Below are positions 12,450 through 25,243 of a stretch of DNA of 64,000 bases, piece after piece (the stretch's first letter is position 1; every line of letters starts with the position of its first letter). The stretch is from Clitopilus passeckerianus (Eukaryota; Basidiomycota; Agaricomycetes; Agaricales; Entolomataceae). Under the pieces are notes generated by a model. That model saw only the letters and a program-made list of their open reading frames with translations. It was not told the DNA's origin and ran no database searches. A program made the position numbers and the translations under genes. The stretch is taken from positions 806,001 through 870,000 of the forward strand of contig CALYLX010000111.1 in assembly GCA_944990035.1 (NCBI GenBank). Reading direction: 5' to 3'.

Positions 12450-13145
12450 CCTTTGAAACCACTACAAGCAGGCTCAACGATATGTTTACGGAGGTCTCCA
12501 TTTTATATTCGACTGGCCCACAGGTCATTTCTTTAGAATCATCGGTATGGGAGTAATTCATCACAGATGTTTCGACATCTCATTCCGTCCTTCGAGCTTC
12601 GAGGTATTATGACCTTCTCCTCATGACATTCGAGCATATGGCACCGGACCGAGACGAAAAGACTGATGAGAACGGGAAGATTTTCACTTTCGAAGCGAAG
12701 ATGGTGGTCAAGATCACCAGATGCAAATATTCACAAATATCTTGTCGCTTACCGGATTTGATGCTGAGTTTACCCGGCTCGCTTGTCTTCAATACATTCA
12801 ATGCGCCAGCTCGCACAACTCGCATCCACTGCCGCCCTTGAACCATTGCAAAGTCTAAACTGTGCGCCATCTTTGCACCATCTCCAACACAAAAAACATT
12901 CCGAGGAAATTCACTCTCTAGCCCCCAGTATCAAGGACTAAACGCGGGCCGAAAACCTGGGAGGCAACCATGACAATTCAGAAGTTCTGCAATCTCTTTT
13001 AGACGGACAGAACTCAGTACCACGGTCTGCCCTCTACGGAGCCTATAGCGGACCGTTACAATGAACGGCCCGTCTCTTTGATAGTCAAGAGTTAAGAAGC
13101 AGACGTAGAAGCTCTTGTGATTGACCCGGCCATTGATTCTCTGCC
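12450..13145. other. Divergent intergenic region
   Basis: About 0.7 kb separates two divergently transcribed secreted-enzyme genes, the DUF5695-like gene and GH51. It may carry shared upstream elements. I recognise no further gene, and no repeat beyond the TATA box at 12501-12507. Confidence 0.45.
12501..12507 (-). promoter_or_regulatory. TATA box of the DUF5695-like gene
   Basis: TATAAAA on the minus strand, about 52 bases upstream of the ATG at 12449. This is a normal spacing for a fungal core promoter with a short leader. Confidence 0.5.
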
Positions 13146-16106
13146 ATGTTGCTCCCGAGGTTCAATCCTCTACTGCTATTTCTCCTTGTTCCCGTAAACT
13201 GCGCCATAACTGCTCCCAATGCATTGAATCTCAGAGTCACAACGAATCTCACACATGCCATACCATCCACGTTGTATGGATGGATGTGGGAGGTAAGAGA
13301 ACATTCCTCAAATCTTTCGCCGTAATGTTGATCACAATGGAAAATAGGACATCAACCATAGCGGAGATGGCGGCTTATATGGTTTGTATTAGAGATGTAG
13401 CTCCGTGACACAGTATTGAACGGTATTCTACAGCGGAACTCCTTCAGAACCGGGCCTTCCAATATGTACTCCCTGGCACTCAGAACGCGTAGGTCGAACC
13501 GTTGAATCAGTTTTCAAGTTCTAACACTCTGTTCCAAAGGCTTACAGGATGGCAAGCCTACAATGGGGCACGATTAACAGTAACAGATAAGACTGAAGGG
13601 GTGTCAGATGCGCTACCAAATAGCCTGGAAGTCCGAATTCCGAAGGTCGTCCAAGGGCCGATTGGATTCGACAACACTGGATTCTGGGGTGAGTTGATTT
13701 TCGAAATGCTACAGAGTCGACTAATAAGAGTGGTGGATAGGCATCAAAGTGCAAGAAGGCTGGACATACAAAGGATCATTCTACGCCAAATCCGACTCTT
13801 TCAGCGGCTCCGTCACCGTCTCACTCAAATCAACTCGCGGTACCGTATTTTCATCTGCAAAATTGCATGGAATATCCAAGAAATGGAAGAAGTTCACGTT
13901 TGAGTTCGAGCCGACCGTGTCAGCTACAGACGAGAAGAATGTTTTCAATGTTATAGTCGACGGTAAAGCCGCTGCAGGGAAAACGATCTACTTCGGGATG
14001 TTTTCTCTGTTCCCACCAACCTTCAATGGCAGAGAGAATGGGATGAGGATTGACCTAGCTGAGGCCTTAGCAGCTACTAGGCCTTCGATTTGGCGCTTCC
14101 CAGGAGGCAACAATATTGAGGTATGTTAACTACTCCATCATTTCTTACAACCGCTCTGACACATGTACATAGGGTCACAGTTTCGAGCATCGATGGAAAT
14201 GGAATCAAACTATTGGCCCGTGAGTCACTTAAGTAGGCTGTGTTCCTATCGTCTAACCTTTTGCCTAGTCTTGAAAACAGGCCAGGTCGAGTTGGGGATT
14301 GGGGTAAGTTGATATCTGAAGGCATGACCATACTTTTCCGACCTTTCGATTCCCATAGGGTATACCAATACCGACGGTTTAGGCCTACTCGAGTACCTGA
14401 ATTGGGCGGAAGACCTTGAAGCAGTAAGATAAACCTCCTCTAATTCACCATGCATCATGTTTACATAGTCTGTCTAGGAACCGATTCTAGGTTAGTCGCC
14501 ATTTATAACTAGTTATTTGATTTTCAACCGATTTTCGCGCAGGAATTTGGTCCGGGATCTCTGTTGGAAACTACTCCGATTTTGCCAGTTGGCCAGTCGT
14601 GCCAGAAGCGGATCTTCAGCCTTACATTGACGATGCTCTCGCTGAGATAGAGTTTGTAATTGGCGACGCAAAAACAACCAAGGGAGGCAATCTGAGAGCA
14701 AGCTTGGGACGCACTGAACCATATTCTCTGAGGTACATTGAAATGTAAGGACGATTCTTGGCATTCACAGAGAATGATTGGCTGATCCCTATCGAAAGTG
14801 GCAACGAAGATCAGTTCCAGCCAGACTCGTGAGTTGAACTCGACCGGAACCACTCTTTCGTTAACGATTGTTCTAGCTATGCGGCATACCGATGGAAAGC
14901 ATTTTCTACTGCTATTACCGGGAAATATCCTCAGTTAGAAGTTATCGCGACGACACTCCCATCAACGGCGCTTGATCCTCCATACAAGAAGAGTAAGTTA
15001 CAGTGCCTTCAAATGATGGAATCCAAGGCTCACCAGCGTATCTAGTTGACTTCCACCAGTATGCTACACCGGAATGGTTCATCGACAACGCTATCCTTTT
15101 CGACGACTACCCACGCAACGGAACCCAGTATTTCGTCGGTAAGTCTTCCTAGGCCCAGGTTGCGATTGAGCTATGTTAACTCTTGCTTCTCAGGGGAATA
15201 TGCTGGTATGATCTACTCAGCCGCTATAGAGTACCCCTCCGCCTGATGAACATTTCCCAGTTACTTCGACCAATGCAACAAACGCTCTAGGCGATCTGCC
15301 TAGTGGACGATTGGCATACCCTACCCTCCAAGGAGCGGTTGCAGAAGCTGCATTCATGACCGGATTAGAACGTAACTCTGATGTTGTCTTTGCGGCAGCC
15401 TGTGGGTAATCAGTTTGTGACAGTCGGCATGTTTACTAATTATCCCGCTCTTCGTCAGATGCCCCTTCGTAAGACCTGCAGTTCCTATCTGATAACCAGA
15501 TCATCAACCTTTTCCTTAGATTCCAACATATTAGGAGTTACGCATGGACACCTGACATCGTGACGTATGATGCAAGCCGCCTGGTTAAGTCTATTTCTTA
15601 CTACGTTCAGGAGGTTAGCATTATCTTCATTACTCCCTTTACACCCTGAATGACAATTACGGGCAGCTATTCAGCGTCAATCGAGGCACCCATGTCTTAG
15701 AAACATCCCCACCGTCTTCCGTGGACTCTGCCCCACTCTACTGGGTTGCAAGTTATCATAACCAAACGAACGTTGTCTTCCTGAAGGTATGAGTCCTTTA
15801 AGCTTCCGGTTACGAATGGTGATCGGACCTCCTTCCCAGGTAGCAAACACGGGTCCAACGGATCTTGTTGCCAACATTTTCTTGGACTTCAAGGCGTCCA
15901 GCTTCATCACAACTACCTCACTCAGCTCTCCCTTACTCAGCCATATCTCTGGGCAATACAACGTTTCCAATACCTTAGACGATCCAGAACAGATCATTCC
16001 GGTGTCCAGCCAATATGCAATCCCTCTCGCAGACCGGTTCAACTACACCTTCCCAGCATCTAGTGTGACAGTGCTGAGCCTACAAGCACCCACATTAGGC
16101 GTCTAA
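13146..16106 (+). CDS. Secreted alpha-L-arabinofuranosidase, GH51 (19 exons, 669 aa)
   Basis: It removes terminal alpha-L-arabinofuranosyl residues from arabinan, arabinoxylan and similar plant wall polymers. An N-terminal hydrophobic signal (LLLFLLVPVNCA) is followed by a CBM4-like beta module (LTGWQAYN to about FSLFPPTF), the catalytic barrel and a C-terminal beta domain. Catalytic residues by family: acid/base Glu in EIGNEDQF and nucleophile Glu in FVGEYAV, both assembled across introns. WRFPGGNNIEGHSF is another GH51 signature. Exons: 13146-13292, 13348-13381, 13434-13488, 13540-13688, 13741-14120, 14173-14219, 14269-14303, 14359-14423, 14478-14490, 14543-14744, 14799-14828, 14877-14992, 15046-15138, 15194-15205, 15261-15401, 15459-15468, 15520-15613, 15667-15786, 15840-16106. 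They sum to 2010 bases in frame. Intact. Confidence 0.93.
14478..14490 (+). other. 13-base micro-exon in GH51
   Basis: GAACCGATTCTAG lies between TCTAG and GTTAGT. It supplies EPIL of the conserved AEPILGIWSG stretch. Two further small exons (15194-15205, 12 bases, and 15459-15468, 10 bases) occur in the same gene. Confidence 0.75.
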
Positions 16107-16491
16107 TCGATCGTATGACGCGTGGTCGATCAAATGTAGATGATCATTATACCCCTATGTTTGCATCTCTTTCTATAAACGCCACATTCTTCTTGCTTCT
16201 CTACAGGTTCGCCACGCGAGGTTCAACGGCATTCAGAGGGTCTGCCTGGTTCATCACACTGGGGAGGTGTAAGGAACGGTCGAAATGGCGAACCGCGAGA
16301 CAATTCTCACAAATGGCGCATTGAACGGATAATATACGGAGCACATGCCAACTCTATAGCCCAGCTGATACCGTCTGCCGCAGTATGAACAAGGTTTTTA
16401 ATCACGGCAAAGGAATAACTGTTCTGAAGTGCCAGAGCTATAAATGCAGCAGTGGCAGGTTCTTAGACAGAGCCCCTCCTTTCGCCGAGTC
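16107..16491. other. Spacer between GH51 and the SGNH gene
   Basis: It contains the GH51 3' end and the SGNH promoter. A TATAAAT at about 16439-16445 lies about 50 bases before the ATG. No other gene is seen. Confidence 0.5.
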
Positions 16492-17760
16492 ATGCGTTTC
16501 CCCTTCGAAGTACTCCTGCTCTCTGCGACATATGCCCTCGCAGCCTCTGTAGAAAGACGAAGCACCGATGTAAAGCTCGCCGTAAACCCCAAATGCGGAA
16601 GCTTGGCCAGTGGAACCCCTGCAGATGTCAATGCTGGGCTGTCTCCCCTTTCGAGCTACAAATATCTCGTCACGTTTGGGGTGGGTCGATGTCATCCTAC
16701 TTCTTTTACTCTCTTGCTTACAACTCACCCTAGGATACTTATAGCGATGGCGGTGTACACGATGGTTCGGCACTGAAGCCGCCTGTCCTCTCGCCGCCTG
16801 ATCCTAAAGCAGGAGGAAGGAGTAGCAACGGTCCTATCTGGGCTGAACACCTTGCTTCCTCAGCGGGCGTAACATTGAGAGATTATGCGGTAGGTGATCA
16901 TGTTTTGACATACTGTTCGTAGGCTGAAACAAAAATATTAGATGGCAGGAGCAGTCGCCGATTCCCAGCAATATCCAGTGAACAGCGTCGCAAGAAATGC
17001 AACTGACATGGTTGGCCAAGGCAAGGTTTTCTCTTGTCTAGTCTTCAGCATCAATGTTCCTAACGTTGGACCAGTCAACCTCCTCATCGGTCAAAGTTAC
17101 CAGTTGAATACCACCAACATTCTCTACACACTCTTCTTCGGAATGGGGTGAGTCTTTCTGAACTGCAACGTTCAAGACTCTCGTTCAAGTTTCGTTCGGA
17201 TTTTAGGGACTACGATGCCGGAGGAGGTGAGTGAATGCCTGAGTCAGAAGAAAAGAGAGATAGCTCATACTAAAACCAAGATATGGACTTGGTTGCTCAA
17301 AACCTCGCATACGAGAGTCTCCGGCTAATCTCATCACCCGTCTTCGCGAAGGATATCTTCGTTATCGACAACTACGGTCGCGGAAAAACATCAGCAGCTG
17401 GGGAAACCTGGAAAGCTAATGTCTTCGCCACCTTGAATGCCCTCCATACCATATACGGCATAAACGTCGGCTATGTGGACTTTTCGACTCTGTGGAACGG
17501 CGTGCTTGGGTCTACCCCAGGATACAAAGCTTTCGGATATACTTCGCCCGGTGCATGCCTAGTCAGTAATACGACGATGGCAGGAGCTTGCAGCGATCCG
17601 GACCACACATTCTACTGGATGCCTGGGTGAGAACATGGGCATGTTTTCCCGCAACAGTACCGAGACTAACCTTCTTTGCTCTTACAGCGTTCCGTCGGCT
17701 GCCACTCATAAGATCATGGCAGACTATATCAAGGCAGTTCTGTCCACATGCTCATCCTAG
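16492..17760 (+). CDS. Secreted SGNH/GDSL-type (CE16-like) protein with altered catalytic motifs (329 aa)
   Basis: Six exons (16492-16680, 16734-16889, 16942-17147, 17207-17226, 17281-17626, 17688-17760) total 990 bases in frame. The ATG at 16492 is preferred over one 48 bases upstream because a signal peptide follows it directly (MRFPFEVLLLSATYALA). The fold is that of fungal SGNH esterases/CE16 proteins, which deacetylate plant polysaccharides and oligosaccharides. Key blocks differ from the active pattern. Block I reads GDTYSDGG instead of GDS. Block III reads FFGMGDY where GxND is usual. The C-terminal block reads WMPGVPSAATH where relatives commonly have a GHPS-type histidine. It may be a non-catalytic relative, or it may use a variant triad. 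It follows GH51 on the same strand. Confidence 0.78.
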
Positions 17761-18153
17761 ATATCGGGAAAATGGTCATTTCAACGGTAATAATAGCTTG
17801 ATTGTATTTGTACCCGTAGGGCTTCCAGAAGAAGGGTTTTAGGTGTCCAAAGGAGTTACAGAGCGGTCCCTGGGGTGATAGCATCTAGAATCCAGGAAGA
17901 TTGTCTGTAAGCTTTCAGTTTCCCGTATAAGAATGGGCGATCCTGCTCTCCTTGAGTGGTGGACAAAGACAAGGAAGTCTGGTGAGAGATATGGACGGAA
18001 TTAATGCTGAGTCAGTCTAATGTTCCTAAAAACTCCTCTTTTAGCGGGTCTTTGGCCTAAATCTTAGGAAAAATCGCGTAGAATCAGCAACCAATATCGC
18101 GTGACAAGACGCGTCTGTGACTAATTTTGAGCCTAATCTTGACGACGACAACC
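17761..18153. other. Spacer between SGNH gene and Ask1
   Basis: 3' end of the SGNH gene and promoter of the Ask1 gene. No gene or repeat is recognised. Confidence 0.5.
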
Positions 18154-20202
18154 ATGAGTGATAAACGGACGCCCATCCAACCAAATCCCGCACGATGGGA
18201 GCCAAATCCAGACCCTGCAAGCATAGAAGTACCTGGTCTGGATACTACTGCATCTACTCATGAGCAGATCGAGCAAATAGAACAGCTCATCACGATTAAA
18301 TTGCAAGTCAGTAGCCAATCTCTTGCCCAAGCTTGAGTCTGACGGTCGTTGAGGGCAGAATATAGATGAAAACTTCTCAAAGATGCATCACCTATTGGCA
18401 ACGAAGATTCTTCCTGCGGTAAAACGCTATTCGGTTGGGACAGAGCCTGTTAGGGACGCCGCACGAGTTCGTTTTTCCAAAAGCTCGCTATTGGGACGTT
18501 TGATTCATACTGGTTGCAGTTCTGGACATCCTTCTATGAGCAGGCGGCTCAGATCAGGATACCAACCTATGAAGATGACTTTTCGAGCCTGAATGAACAA
18601 GCCGAGGAGTCCAGAACACCCACAGGCCATGACCCGTCCACTCTCCAAACACCCTCTCAGTCGCATGATGACAGTATCGTCTCAACGACAGAGGAGGGAT
18701 CATTCATGCCCGGACATGACGCGTTCTCTTCGACGCCGGCTCTTTCGCGACATCAACGTCCCGACGACACTTTTGCAACCCAGACAGACGACCAGTCATG
18801 GGCGGCTTCACTCGAATCACCCTCCGTACGGTTAGGAAGAGAGATTCAGAAGCTGTCTTCTGAATCAGATGACGAGTCTGACATCGGCTCTTCCAGCCTA
18901 CCTGAGATGCCTTCCATGCGCTTGGAACAGCCAACGCCCAAACCAGAGCCTGCTCCTACACCAGCTACGATCAAAGGCAAGGGCAAAGAGAAGCACTCAG
19001 GCCAGCCGCTACTTCGCAACGTCCTACGCCACAATCTCTACTCGGCAGCAGACGATAGCAGCAGCGGTACTTCTCCCATAAAACCCCGTGGAAAGATAAA
19101 GACGCCTGTACCCAAGGAATACAATCCTTACCTTTCCCCCGATAAGAAACCACAAGATTGGAACGGCGTTGTTGACCTCAGCGTAACGACTCCTGGTGTC
19201 AGCAGAATCAACTACAGCTCTCGCCAGACTCCGAAGACCCCGGCCAGGGATCTAGATGATGACGACGACGATTCATTTTCACTGCCCGCTGGAATGTCCC
19301 CTCCTGTCATGATGTCGCCAGCAAGGATTGCGACCCGAAAGTCTGAAGTCGGTCCGCTACGACTAGGACAGACGCCGAAGCACGACATATCCGCCAGGAT
19401 TACCAAGAATTTAGTCAAGGATCTTGACCCCAGCATCGCTCGGAGTCTAATATACGAAGACGATCACACTACCCAAAGTCAAGCTAGCTCGATGCCGACT
19501 CCCCCCTCCCTTTCAAGATACAACCGCCGTGGGATGGATACAACAGATAGCATTGTTATTGATTCCGACCTGGAAAGCATGATCCGTCGAGTTGGCCTCG
19601 ATGTCGGCCCAGGACCCATCGGAGGCACGCCCGGCTTGCGCATTCGGCCAAAAAAGACAGTGCGAGCTCCATCTAGTTCACCGCCGCCCCGAATACCGCC
19701 CAATTATCTGGATGACATAGTCACCCCCCACCACATCAAGGACGATTTGGATGACTCAGATTCGGATTCCCTAGATGACGAGATGGGCACGACAAGTCAC
19801 CCTTCAGCAGCATTCTTGATGATCTCTGCCCAAGCTAATGACGATCTCGACGATTCATTCGAATCAAACCAATCTGGTGATTCTTTGAATGAGGATGTCG
19901 GCTTGGAAGGGGTGGTGCCTATTCATCCATTCGCACAGGGCGTTGTCCAAGAGGGCCAGTCATTCGATGACGATGATGACTCTTTTGACTACGACGAACA
20001 ATTGCCTACTGAGACGTTGTTCGGGGTACCAGCCGCTGAGAGGATGAGGTTACAGCAGCAGCAGGAACAGGCACGAGGGTATCGGGGTGATCTCAGGATG
20101 CTTGGTGAAGATTTGCTGGATGAGACCATTGGCATTGGTGCACAGAAAGCCATGAGTGGGATGGTGGAAGAAAGTCCTACACCCTATATGCGTAACTCAT
20201 AA
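18154..20202 (+). CDS. ask1: DASH/Dam1 complex subunit Ask1 (647 aa)
   Basis: Part of the fungal DASH ring that couples kinetochores to spindle microtubules. Exons 18154-18306, 18359-18466 and 18520-20202 sum to 1944 bases in frame. The conserved Ask1 helix is near the N terminus, pieced from three exons: QIEQLITIKLQ, then NIDENFSKMHHLLATKILP, then RFWTSFYEQAAQIR. The remaining 500 or so residues are acidic and low in complexity, with many Ser/Thr-Pro sites and Asp-rich patches, and are presumably disordered and phosphorylated by Cdk or other kinases, as known for yeast Ask1. The start is the ATG at 18154; a longer frame begins only with a non-ATG codon. The gene converges on dynactin p150, also a microtubule protein, with 163 bases between stop codons. 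Intact. Confidence 0.9.
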
Positions 20203-20365
20203 CTTTGTATATGGCATTCCTGATTGCACGGGAATTCATGTTTATATCCGGTTCCAGTTAGAATGTACACAGATTCATCATAGCGATGGTATCGAGGTAA
20301 TTATATGCGGGGTATGACTGAAAATAATCTAGAAAGCAAAGAGAAAATGGGGACGCAAACAAAGG

Positions 20366-23300
20366 TTATAGGTTGCGTATCATGCTGGCCCTATCCAAAA
20401 GGCCCTGGACCCTCCTACTCAACTTTTCCGCCTCCTGCTTACGCTCCCAGACCTGGTAGGCAGGTGTCTGCTTCTTCGGCATCCAGACCTTGCCTTTCCC
20501 ATCGGCTCTTTGAGCATTGAGAGCAGAAAGGCTCACAACGCGTGGTGTCGATGAGAACTTCAGGACGTCTCGGTAAAGATATTTCGTTTCCGTCGCCAGC
20601 GAACGCAGCGTTGGTGGTGGTGGAGGTGAATCATGGTCTGAATCTGAGTCTTCAGAATCTGAATGGGATGGATCGAGTTCTGGTGTTGGTAGCCTGCTGG
20701 TAGGTTCGGGAAGGGGCGGCAAATTTTCAATCTCTCGCAAGAGATCTTGGCCTTTGAGGTACGAGTTCTCGTTACGGAGGAAGCGGACGGTTCCGCGGAG
20801 TGCCTCAATCTGGAGTTTTCAGCATTAGATATCATGGATGAAGGATGATAGATGGGATTTACCTGGTCCAGGAGGTAAGAAGTCTCTAAGTTCGCTTCTC
20901 CTGGTAGTTCAGCCTCGAGGTGCTGAGTTCCTGCAGGAGCCGGCTTCTCTTGACCAGCCGTCATGGTCTTCAGCTTGGCGTTGGCTTGCTCAAGAGCATC
21001 GAGATCAGCTTGCAACTGGTCCATAGCTTCCCCGTAGGCTTTCTCTTGTTTATGGGCCTTGACGAGCTCGTTCTCCAGCTCAGTGATTTGATCGGCTTGC
21101 TTCTTGACAGCCTCCATCCTTCGTTCCATGAGTTCGATCTTGACGGCAGCTTCCTGGATGTTCTGGTCCTTAGATCTTAGGCTACGAACTAAGCCTTGCA
21201 TCTCATCATTGAGTTGCGCAACCTTGCGTTCGGCTTCGACATTGACAGCCAGAGCCGCCTTGATCTCGTCAACCCGTGTGACCCAAGGTGAAGTTCCAGA
21301 GACTGAAAGTTGTCAGCGTCTTATACGGAACATTTGAGATATCATTACTTACTCTTGACTACATTCTCTGCTTCGAGAACCAATGGTAACAATTTGCCAC
21401 CCTCTTGCACAACCTGCGAAATGGATGCACCGATAGCATCCCATACCGAATCGCTGGGTTTGAGGTTCTTTGCCGCAGTCGCAATGGCCGTCTGCTTGAC
21501 CAGGCCGAGCAGTGTTGCCAGTTGGAAAGGAGACTTGGCACTACGGGCGTCGGATATATGTGGCATGAACCCTTGGGCAAGCTAGATACGATATCGATGA
21601 GCTCATAGCCTGAACGCAGTTAATGTCGGCTTACAGATATTCCAAAGTTGACCAACTCTGCGACAGAGTTGCTGAGATCTTTGATCTGGGTGAGGAGGCT
21701 TCCTTTGACGGCCGTGGAGTCTTCAATAAGCTCAGAGAGTCGCTTCGTCAATTTCCTAGATATATTGGTGAGGGAAATCTGAAAGGAAAAAGGATTGTAT
21801 AGCATACCTGGAAAGTGATTTCGCTCCTTTGCATTGATCTAACAGCCTTTGAAGGGGATTGAATAATTCTTCATCAATCTCGTAACCTCCCATGTCCAAG
21901 ATAACATCTAGCCAGAGGAGTCGGAGCCAGTTACGAAGTGAGAACTTGCTTGCTTACCATTGTCATTGAGAACACTAGACACTGATGTCTTTGCAAGTCC
22001 AATAGCTGCAGTGAACATATCAAGGTCATGGTCAAACGACAGTGCATAACCAAGCTCCCGCTCTCCGAGGTCGAAATCGTAGCCTTCAAAGTAGGTCTCT
22101 GCAAGGTGGTCGAACTGAGCCTGAATTCTGTTGATTGGATGTGATCAAAGCTTTGCATAAATTGAATTGCAGGGCGGGTAACATACTTGATGATATCACT
22201 AACACACTCCATCTCCCTGAATTCGTCCCGCCTAAGAAGATCAATATGCATGTCAAGACGTTTCTCCATAGGGGCAATCTCTGGATAGAGTCGCCCAAAG
22301 TTCAAGAATGCTTCAGCATCACATTTTCGCAGGACGGCTGCAAAGCGTTTGCAGAGGGTGGAGAGACCGGAGATACGCGCTCTCATCTATGAGGATGATT
22401 ATTCAGTATAAGATAAGGAAGAAAGCAGTAGAGAGTAGGAGCTGACGAACCTCACAGACGCCAACCAAGACCTCGGAAACGGAAGTGCCTTGCAAAGAAT
22501 CAGGCATCCCATGAGCTTGTGCAACAACAGTGTTGATGAGGTCCGCCTTGCAAGCCAAGCGCTGGAAGAACAAGTAACAGCTAGTGGCGTCGCTGTCCGA
22601 TTCAACATAGACTTGCGGCAGATACGGCTAGAGAATCGTTTTCAGATCAACACTTCTCGTCAATAAGTCACAGTAGGAGCAACTAACCTGTACAATACTG
22701 AGAAGCTCCTTGCTCTCTCGAGCCTCAAGCCTCCTAATCTCGAGTTCAATAGCTCTAGCCTGGTTCTTCGAGGCAGAAGATTGTAGCTTGAGGTTCAGGC
22801 TCATCATAGCAGCGGTCTGTGAAGCAGCTGTTGCAGATTCATTCTGGGCTGTTTGAGTCTGCGTTCGCAGGTCATCGAGTTCACTGAATGCGAAGAGAGT
22901 AGTCAACATCAGCGCACGAAACAAGGGACCGGGTCCTTACTGTTGAAGTTGCAAGACGAGGTCTCGGAATTGGTTGATGGTGTTCTCGAGATCTTGGCAT
23001 GCATCCTCAAGCCCTGCTATCCTTGAAATATGTTCTCGAATTTGCACATCCTTCTGGTCTATTAAATGAAGTGATTAGATCGCCGTTACAAGACCTTCTG
23101 AACAGAGAACATACTGAGGTCCTCGTTAAGTTGCTTCTCAGTCTCGACGTGATTCTCCTCCAGCTCGTCGTTGAGTTCCTTGAGAGCTTCGAGATCCTCG
23201 ATCGTGATGCGCATCTCCTCGATTTTCTGCAAGGGATCAATGGTTTGTCCGGTGCTTCAGTCATTATCCACAGACCTCTCCAAGCATCAAATTCCTTTCG

Positions 23301-25024
23301 GTCAATTGAACCAACATCTCCTCGGCCGTGAAAGCATCATCCAGTTGAAGTTTGAGATCTTCAATCTGTATTTCTGCATTGCTGAGCTTGATCAATGACT
23401 CTTCATAGTTAGCTATATGACAAGGTCAGGTTGAGCATATTACGCCGACAAGCACGAGGACCTACCCTGTAGCTCGTCGAGTGAAGCAACATCCTTCTCC
23501 ATTTCTGCAATCCTTTTCCGTTGATCCTGCTCGGTATCCTGCGACATGTCGCGAAGCCTGAACACAGGCATCAGCGTTTTGCAATGGGGAGGAGATGTAG
23601 CACGTACTTTATCAGGGCCTCTTTCAGCCTTTCATTATGCTTCTCCAACCGGATATATGCGAGGGTATTCTTAATCTTCCCCTCTCCTTCGCCATCGCCA
23701 TCACCCCCACCACCTCTTAACACCTCAATCTCGACCTCCAGCTGCGCCATTTCTCTTTCATCTCCTCCAACTCCGCCTCAACAAGTTCAGACTTCTCCTC
23801 AGCAACCTCCTTATCCAACATAGTCATCTCCAGCATCTCTTGAACATCCACCACCCTCTGCTCCTGTACATTTTTCAATTGCAACGCCTCGTTGAGCTCA
23901 CGTTTCGTCTCCCCGAGTTCGGTGTTGAGGGACGTCAACCGAGCCTGTAGTTTAGGCCGAATCGAAGCAAATGATTTAGCTTCTTCTAGCCTGTTTTCGA
24001 GTTCGGTGATATGTCGTTGATCTTCGGAGCGCTTCAGTTCGAGCTGTTGGACTCTGCTGCGAAGCCTTTCGAGCTCTTGTAATTCTTCGTCAGTAGCTTC
24101 GGGGGCTGGGGGCTGTGGAGGAGGAATCAAAGGCTTTTGGGAGTTAGATCAGGTTGTGAATAATGATATGGCACATACTGAAGGTTCTACAGAGCGTACT
24201 GAAGAAGCCTGGGATGGCGGACGTGCAGAGGAAGGCGGTCTTGCAAGGGATTGCTGGGAGGTAGGATAGGATACTGGAGGGGTGCTACTAGATGGTGTAG
24301 CTCTATGCGCGGCGGTAATCGTGACTTTTGCTGGCGGTGCACCAGGAGGACCTTTGGGTGGTGTTTTTGCAAGTGGAGACGCTGTCCTTTTGGATGCATT
24401 TGTCACTGAAGGAGGGCTCATTATCCCCAGTCCAACCCCTCGCGTTGGAGAGCGCGTTGGTGATGCAGGTGGTACTGGTGAAGAGCCATGACTAGTAGCA
24501 GGAGACGAGCCGGCAATTGGGAAGGATTTGCGTGGTTGAGGTTGGAGACCTCCGAGCGTTAAGGAATTGCGTTTTGAGGCTGCTGGCCTGCCGAGGGCTG
24601 CTCTTTGAGCTGGTGTTGGCGGCACCTTCGAGGGACTATTGGAGCGGGGTGATGGTGGTGGCCTTACAGAACTGCTGGCTCGCAGTGCAGTAGCTGGTGT
24701 CTGCGGTGTATTGGCTGCTCGTGATCGAGAACGCTAGAAATGACTATAAGCCCTGTGAGGCGGTCAGAGCGATTAGCGGCTCACCGTAGCCTCAATCTCT
24801 GAGCCATGTGTCGACTTGATCTGACTGGGCCTTATGAAGACACCGTAGTTTGGCTTGCAGGTGAAATATGGGATGCCGTTGACAGAACCATCGTTTTTGC
24901 CATTGCCCTCGAAGAGTTCAATGCCGACCCATTTGCCCGTCGAGAAAGATGTAGGACCTGAGAAGCGAATGACACCTTGACCTTGCGGAACCGTGACAAT
25001 AGTGCCTAATGGTGGAACGTCCAT
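20366..25024 (-). CDS. DCTN1: Dynactin subunit 1 (p150Glued), one-base frameshift in exon 3
   Basis: The large dynactin arm that links dynein to microtubules and cargo (ro-3/nudM in moulds). An N-terminal CAP-Gly domain (GKWVGIELFEGNGKNDG, NYGVFIRPSQIK) binds microtubules and EB1. A Ser/Pro-rich basic linker, long coiled coils and the conserved dynactin region follow. Sixteen exons: 25024-24785, 24733-24179, 24133-23608, 23557-23466, 23412-23276, 23226-23115, 23058-22941, 22883-22688, 22627-22451, 22386-22187, 22127-21958, 21907-21808, 21755-21635, 21581-21353, 21302-20863, 20809-20366. They sum to 3857, one short of 1286 codons. The frame changes at 23750-23752 (AAA on the coding strand), between ELEEMKEK and MAQLEVEIEVL. 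One more A restores about 1285 aa. A 41-base intron there would lack a branch site. Confidence 0.9.
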
Positions 25025-25243
25025 CTTGATGAGCGTGCAGCTGCGAGGCCCACGTTATCGAACGCGTTACTTCACTGCTCTTGTCGTCGTCGTCGTCGCT
25101 GTCAATGTTTGTGAGCGCGTCTAGACAAATGGCGATCAAAGCCCAAATCTGGTCAAACTCAAGCGAGGTGCGTTGCCTCATGTTGGCCTAATGCTACAAT
25201 GGTCCTCGAGGCGAATCTAAGTTACTGATAAACTTCAGCCTTC

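Noticed and set aside
23700..23800. 41-base intron in dynactin (GTTGAG to GCGCAG) instead of a frameshift
   Set aside because: It is shorter than every other intron here, has no branch-site-like sequence and would delete conserved coiled coil. One added A fits both the frame and the exon sum.
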